Assembly (NCBI GenBank): GCA_964605715.1
Contig: CAZSDV010000047.1
Coordinates: 1-16,728, forward strand
From: JAPUME01 sp964605715
GTDB taxonomy: Bacteria; Acidobacteriota; Terriglobia; UBA7540; JAPUME01
Direction of reading: 5' to 3'
DNA: 16,728 nucleotides
In this document: positions 14,622 to 16,728 of the stretch, piece by piece
Layout: every line of letters starts with the position of its first letter
Numbering within the stretch: position 1 is the stretch's first letter
Program-made: the position numbers and the translations under genes
Notes under the pieces: generated by a model
What the model was told of the DNA's origin: nothing
Databases searched by the model: none
What the model saw: only the letters and a program-made list of their open reading frames with translations

Positions 14622-14970
14622 TACCATCTCCTCTAACATTGATCTCAATCCGTGGAAAGCTAGTTGCAATTTTGCAATCAACCGCAATCAGAGGTCTTCC
14701 AATTAACCTCAAAAAGATTACGGATTAGAACCAACGAAATGCATCCTCTCACATCGGTAGCCCAGAAAGGAAAGAGGGGCGAGTGATACCAAGGATTATG
14801 CTTTAAGACTTATCAGAAACCAGGATAAAAAGAAGTTTCGGATACTTGATTGGGGTCACAGAAAAGGCAAGGGAAGCCCAGAATGGGGGTGCACCCACCA
14901 CCCCGTAGGCACGAGGGGAGGCCAGGAAAAAACCGTTAATCAAATTTTACACCTTACGTGAACACAAGCC
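14622..14970. other. 349-base intergenic region between membrane protein and DUF1501 gene
   Basis: No gene is supported here. It contains the operator-like repeat TTGCAATTTTGCAA (14664-14677), a perfect palindrome GGGTGCACCC (14887-14896), and a hairpin of CC-A-CCCC (14898-14904) with GGGG-A-GG (14915-14921), six pairs with one A/A mismatch. The hairpins lie 49-84 bases past the 3' end of the DUF1501 gene on the minus strand but lack a following T-run in that direction. Confidence 0.5.
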
Positions 14971-16437
14971 TCAAGCCAGGATCCCTTTCACTACCTGGGC
15001 TGGATTCACGCCTGTCAACCGCTCGTCTAGTCCATGATGGTTGTAAACCAAATCCTCATGGTTCATGCCTAATTGATGTAAAATCGTTGCATGGAAATCG
15101 GGCACACTCACCCGTTTTTCCACTGCCTTGTAACCAACCTCATCGGTGGCTCCGTAAACGGTTCCACCTTTAACCCCTCCTCCAGCCATCCAGGTCGTAA
15201 AGCCTGCAGGCCCATGGTCTCGTCCCACGTTCTTTGACCCCATTTGAGTAAAGGGCATCCGACCGAACTCTCCACCCCAGACCACCAGGGTGCTGTCAAG
15301 CAAACCTCTTTGTTTTAGATCCTTGAGTAAGGCTCCAACCGGTTGATCCGTTTTCCCGCAGCAGTACCGTAATCCCTTGTCAATATTTGAATGGTTATCC
15401 CAGATTTGGTATTCAATATAAACCTGTACGAACCGCACCCCACGTTCCACTAGACGTCGTGCCATTAAACAGCGCCGTCCATATGAAGAGGTTAGATCGT
15501 TATTCAGCCCATACATCTCCTGGGTGGCCTGGCTCTCTTGAGAAACATCCAGAGCGTTAGTAGCAGACATCTGCATTCGCGCTGCTAACTCATAGCTTGA
15601 AATCCGGGCATCCAGCTCTGGATATCCAGGATGCTTCCTCTGGTGATCTCGGTCGAGTTTCCTTAAAATTGATCTTGTTTCCTCCAGCACCCGTCCTGGA
15701 AACTCCTTGCGTGGCTGTAAATTGAGCAGAGGAGAACCCTCCGAGCGCATGCGAGTTCCCTGGAAGACTGGAGGTAACCATCCTGATTGCCAATTCTGGA
15801 TTCCGTTGACAGGCAAGCCTTTTGGGTCATCCAAAACAACATAAGCCGGCAAGTTCTGATTCTCACTGCCTAGTCCATAGACGATCCAGGATCCTGTGGA
15901 AGGGCGACCTGAAAGCTGGTTCCCGGTCTGCATAATGTATATTGCCGGTTCATGGGTGAAGTGGGTGGTGAACATGGAGCGGATAAAGGCAATGTCATCC
16001 ACTTGCTTTGCCAGGTGAGGCATCTGGTCGGTTATCTCTATGCCAGAATCTCCGTGTTTTGAAAACTCGAAGGGTGAGGGCATCAACCCTCCTGCTTGTT
16101 CTACGTTTTCTATATTCTGGGCAACTTCCCTACTAGGAGGTTGACCTTCATATTTCTTAAGGTCAGGTTTCGGATCAAACAGATCCACCTGGCTAGGTCC
16201 TCCATTCATGAAAAGCTGAATGACGGATTTTGCCTTTGGTTCAAAGTGAGGCAGGCGCGGCTTAAGATCAGTCACCTGGGGAGTTGAGGCCGCTAGGGCA
16301 GGATTCGAGCTAAAAAGATCAGCCCCCAACAGATAGGCTAGGCTGCCTCCGAAGAGACCATCCCCTACGCGTCCGAAGAAATCCCGTCGTGACGGTAAGG
16401 TTACCTTTCTCACTTCTCCACCCCTACTGGAACCCAT
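14971..16437 (-). CDS. Tat-exported DUF1501 protein
   Basis: The 488-residue protein has a twin-arginine-type signal (SRRDFF at 16-21, Arg17-Arg18, followed by a glycine-rich, moderately hydrophobic stretch to about residue 50). It is followed by a DUF1501 domain related to the alkaline phosphatase/sulfatase fold. Typical motifs are SVIQLFMNGGPSQVDLFDPKP (71-91), SMFTTHFTHEPAIYIMQTG, LPAYVVLDD, CLMARRLVERGVRFVQVY, WDNHSNI, STLVVWGGEFGRMPF, NVGRDHGPAGFT, and the C-terminal HATILHQLGMNHEDL. The DUF1501 family is very abundant in Planctomycetota and is usually paired with DUF1549/DUF1553 proteins, as here: only 12 bases separate the genes, and the upstream stop overlaps the SD (AGGAGG). Role in secreted-substrate use is plausible but not established. 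Confidence 0.93.
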   Translation of the reverse strand: MGSSRGGEVRKVTLPSRRDFFGRVGDGLFGGSLAYLLGADLFSSNPALAASTPQVTDLKPRLPHFEPKAKSVIQLFMNGGPSQVDLFDPKPDLKKYEGQPPSREVAQNIENVEQAGGLMPSPFEFSKHGDSGIEITDQMPHLAKQVDDIAFIRSMFTTHFTHEPAIYIMQTGNQLSGRPSTGSWIVYGLGSENQNLPAYVVLDDPKGLPVNGIQNWQSGWLPPVFQGTRMRSEGSPLLNLQPRKEFPGRVLEETRSILRKLDRDHQRKHPGYPELDARISSYELAARMQMSATNALDVSQESQATQEMYGLNNDLTSSYGRRCLMARRLVERGVRFVQVYIEYQIWDNHSNIDKGLRYCCGKTDQPVGALLKDLKQRGLLDSTLVVWGGEFGRMPFTQMGSKNVGRDHGPAGFTTWMAGGGVKGGTVYGATDEVGYKAVEKRVSVPDFHATILHQLGMNHEDLVYNHHGLDERLTGVNPAQVVKGILA

Positions 16438-16449
16438 GCTATTTCCTCC

Positions 16450-16728
16450 TCAATGAACGTAAATAAACTCAGCTGAATTCAATATGGCATGGCAGAATGT
16501 CGCTAGTGCCTCCCAGCGTGCTCGCGCCTTCTTTGGTTCTGCAGGCACTTCTTCCTCTAGGTGTTCGCTCCAATAACGGGTTAAGTTTCGAACATCTGCA
16601 GCTCCTCTCGATTGCTCTTTCATTGACGGCGGCCGCGAGAGTGCACTTAGATAAACCCATTCAACCTGTTTCTCTATATTTTCATTTCCCACAGCGTCCA
16701 TAACCCTACCTGCAAAATATTTCGAATT
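16450..16728 (-). CDS. 3' end of a DUF1553 (planctomycete PSD1-type) protein, truncated by window edge
   Basis: Only the last 92 residues are inside the window; the gene runs off the 16728 edge with an open frame. The sequence has the end-of-domain pattern of DUF1553: an NSKYFAGRV segment, then EKQVEWVYLSALSRPPSMKEQ (family consensus resembles 'LYRLALGRPPTPEE'), and the C-terminal FCHAILNSAEFIYVH (family: 'LCHALLNSNEFLYVD'). Such proteins usually begin with a cytochrome-c-like domain and DUF1549; those parts are not visible. The stop codon TGA at 16450-16452 overlaps the SD of the DUF1501 gene, showing an operon. The residues ahead of the last ATG (16701) are open, so an ORF starting there would be spurious. 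Confidence 0.88.
   Translation of the reverse strand, partial: NSKYFAGRVMDAVGNENIEKQVEWVYLSALSRPPSMKEQSRGAADVRNLTRYWSEHLEEEVPAEPKKARARWEALATFCHAILNSAEFIYVH

Noticed and set aside
1..16728. CRISPR array, insertion sequence, prophage or toxin-antitoxin genes
   Set aside because: No regularly spaced repeats, transposase, integrase, structural phage or toxin-antitoxin genes seen in any frame.

Overview
This is a bacterial window with ordinary, compact gene organisation: purine-rich Shine-Dalgarno (SD) sequences, sigma-70-like promoters, a CCA-encoding tRNA and roughly balanced base composition by eye. No ribosomal or other phylogenetic marker gene is present. The 3' third carries secreted ThuA-like, DUF2911, alkaline-phosphatase-superfamily, DUF1501 and DUF1553 proteins. 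That set is typical of the Planctomycetota/Verrucomicrobiota group, and is also common in Acidobacteriota and related uncultured lineages. Two lineage-neutral amino-acid operons and an S-box riboswitch fit the same range. I cannot place it more precisely. No mobile element, CRISPR array or phage gene was seen.

Layout. Positions 155-2210 (+) hold leuC-leuD, the two subunits of isopropylmalate isomerase. They converge on a pterin-4a-carbinolamine dehydratase (2226-2549, -). An antibiotic-biosynthesis-monooxygenase-fold protein (2745-3074, +) is divergent from that. A near-consensus promoter at 3164-3192 then drives a leader of about 410 nt that contains a clear SAM-I (S-box) riboswitch at 3230-3344, a strong hairpin, an alternative hairpin, and a final hairpin that pairs with the SD of thrC. 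The operon is thrC - ThiS/MoaD-family sulfur carrier - thrB (3610-6224, +).

The minus-strand block 6454-11690 contains purB, a YycJ/WalJ-type metallo-beta-lactamase-fold protein just upstream of it, an M16 zinc peptidase, a DUF2911 lipoprotein-like or secreted protein, and a secreted ThuA-like protein. A solitary tRNA-Ile(GAT) lies on the plus strand at 11953-12029 with its own promoter. The last minus-strand block (12305-16728) holds a secreted alkaline-phosphatase-superfamily enzyme, a GNAT acetyltransferase, a four-helix membrane protein of unknown function, and a tightly coupled pair: the 3' end of a DUF1553 protein followed by a Tat-exported DUF1501 protein.

The part most worth attention is the SAM-riboswitch-controlled thrC-moaD-thrB operon. 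A methionine-pathway sensor governing homoserine kinase, a threonine-synthase-like PLP enzyme and a sulfur-carrier protein suggests that O-phosphohomoserine may be diverted into sulfur chemistry (homocysteine), or at least that threonine and methionine branches are jointly controlled. The carrier has an odd C-terminus: the usual Gly-Gly is followed by a 15-residue tail that itself ends in Gly-Gly.
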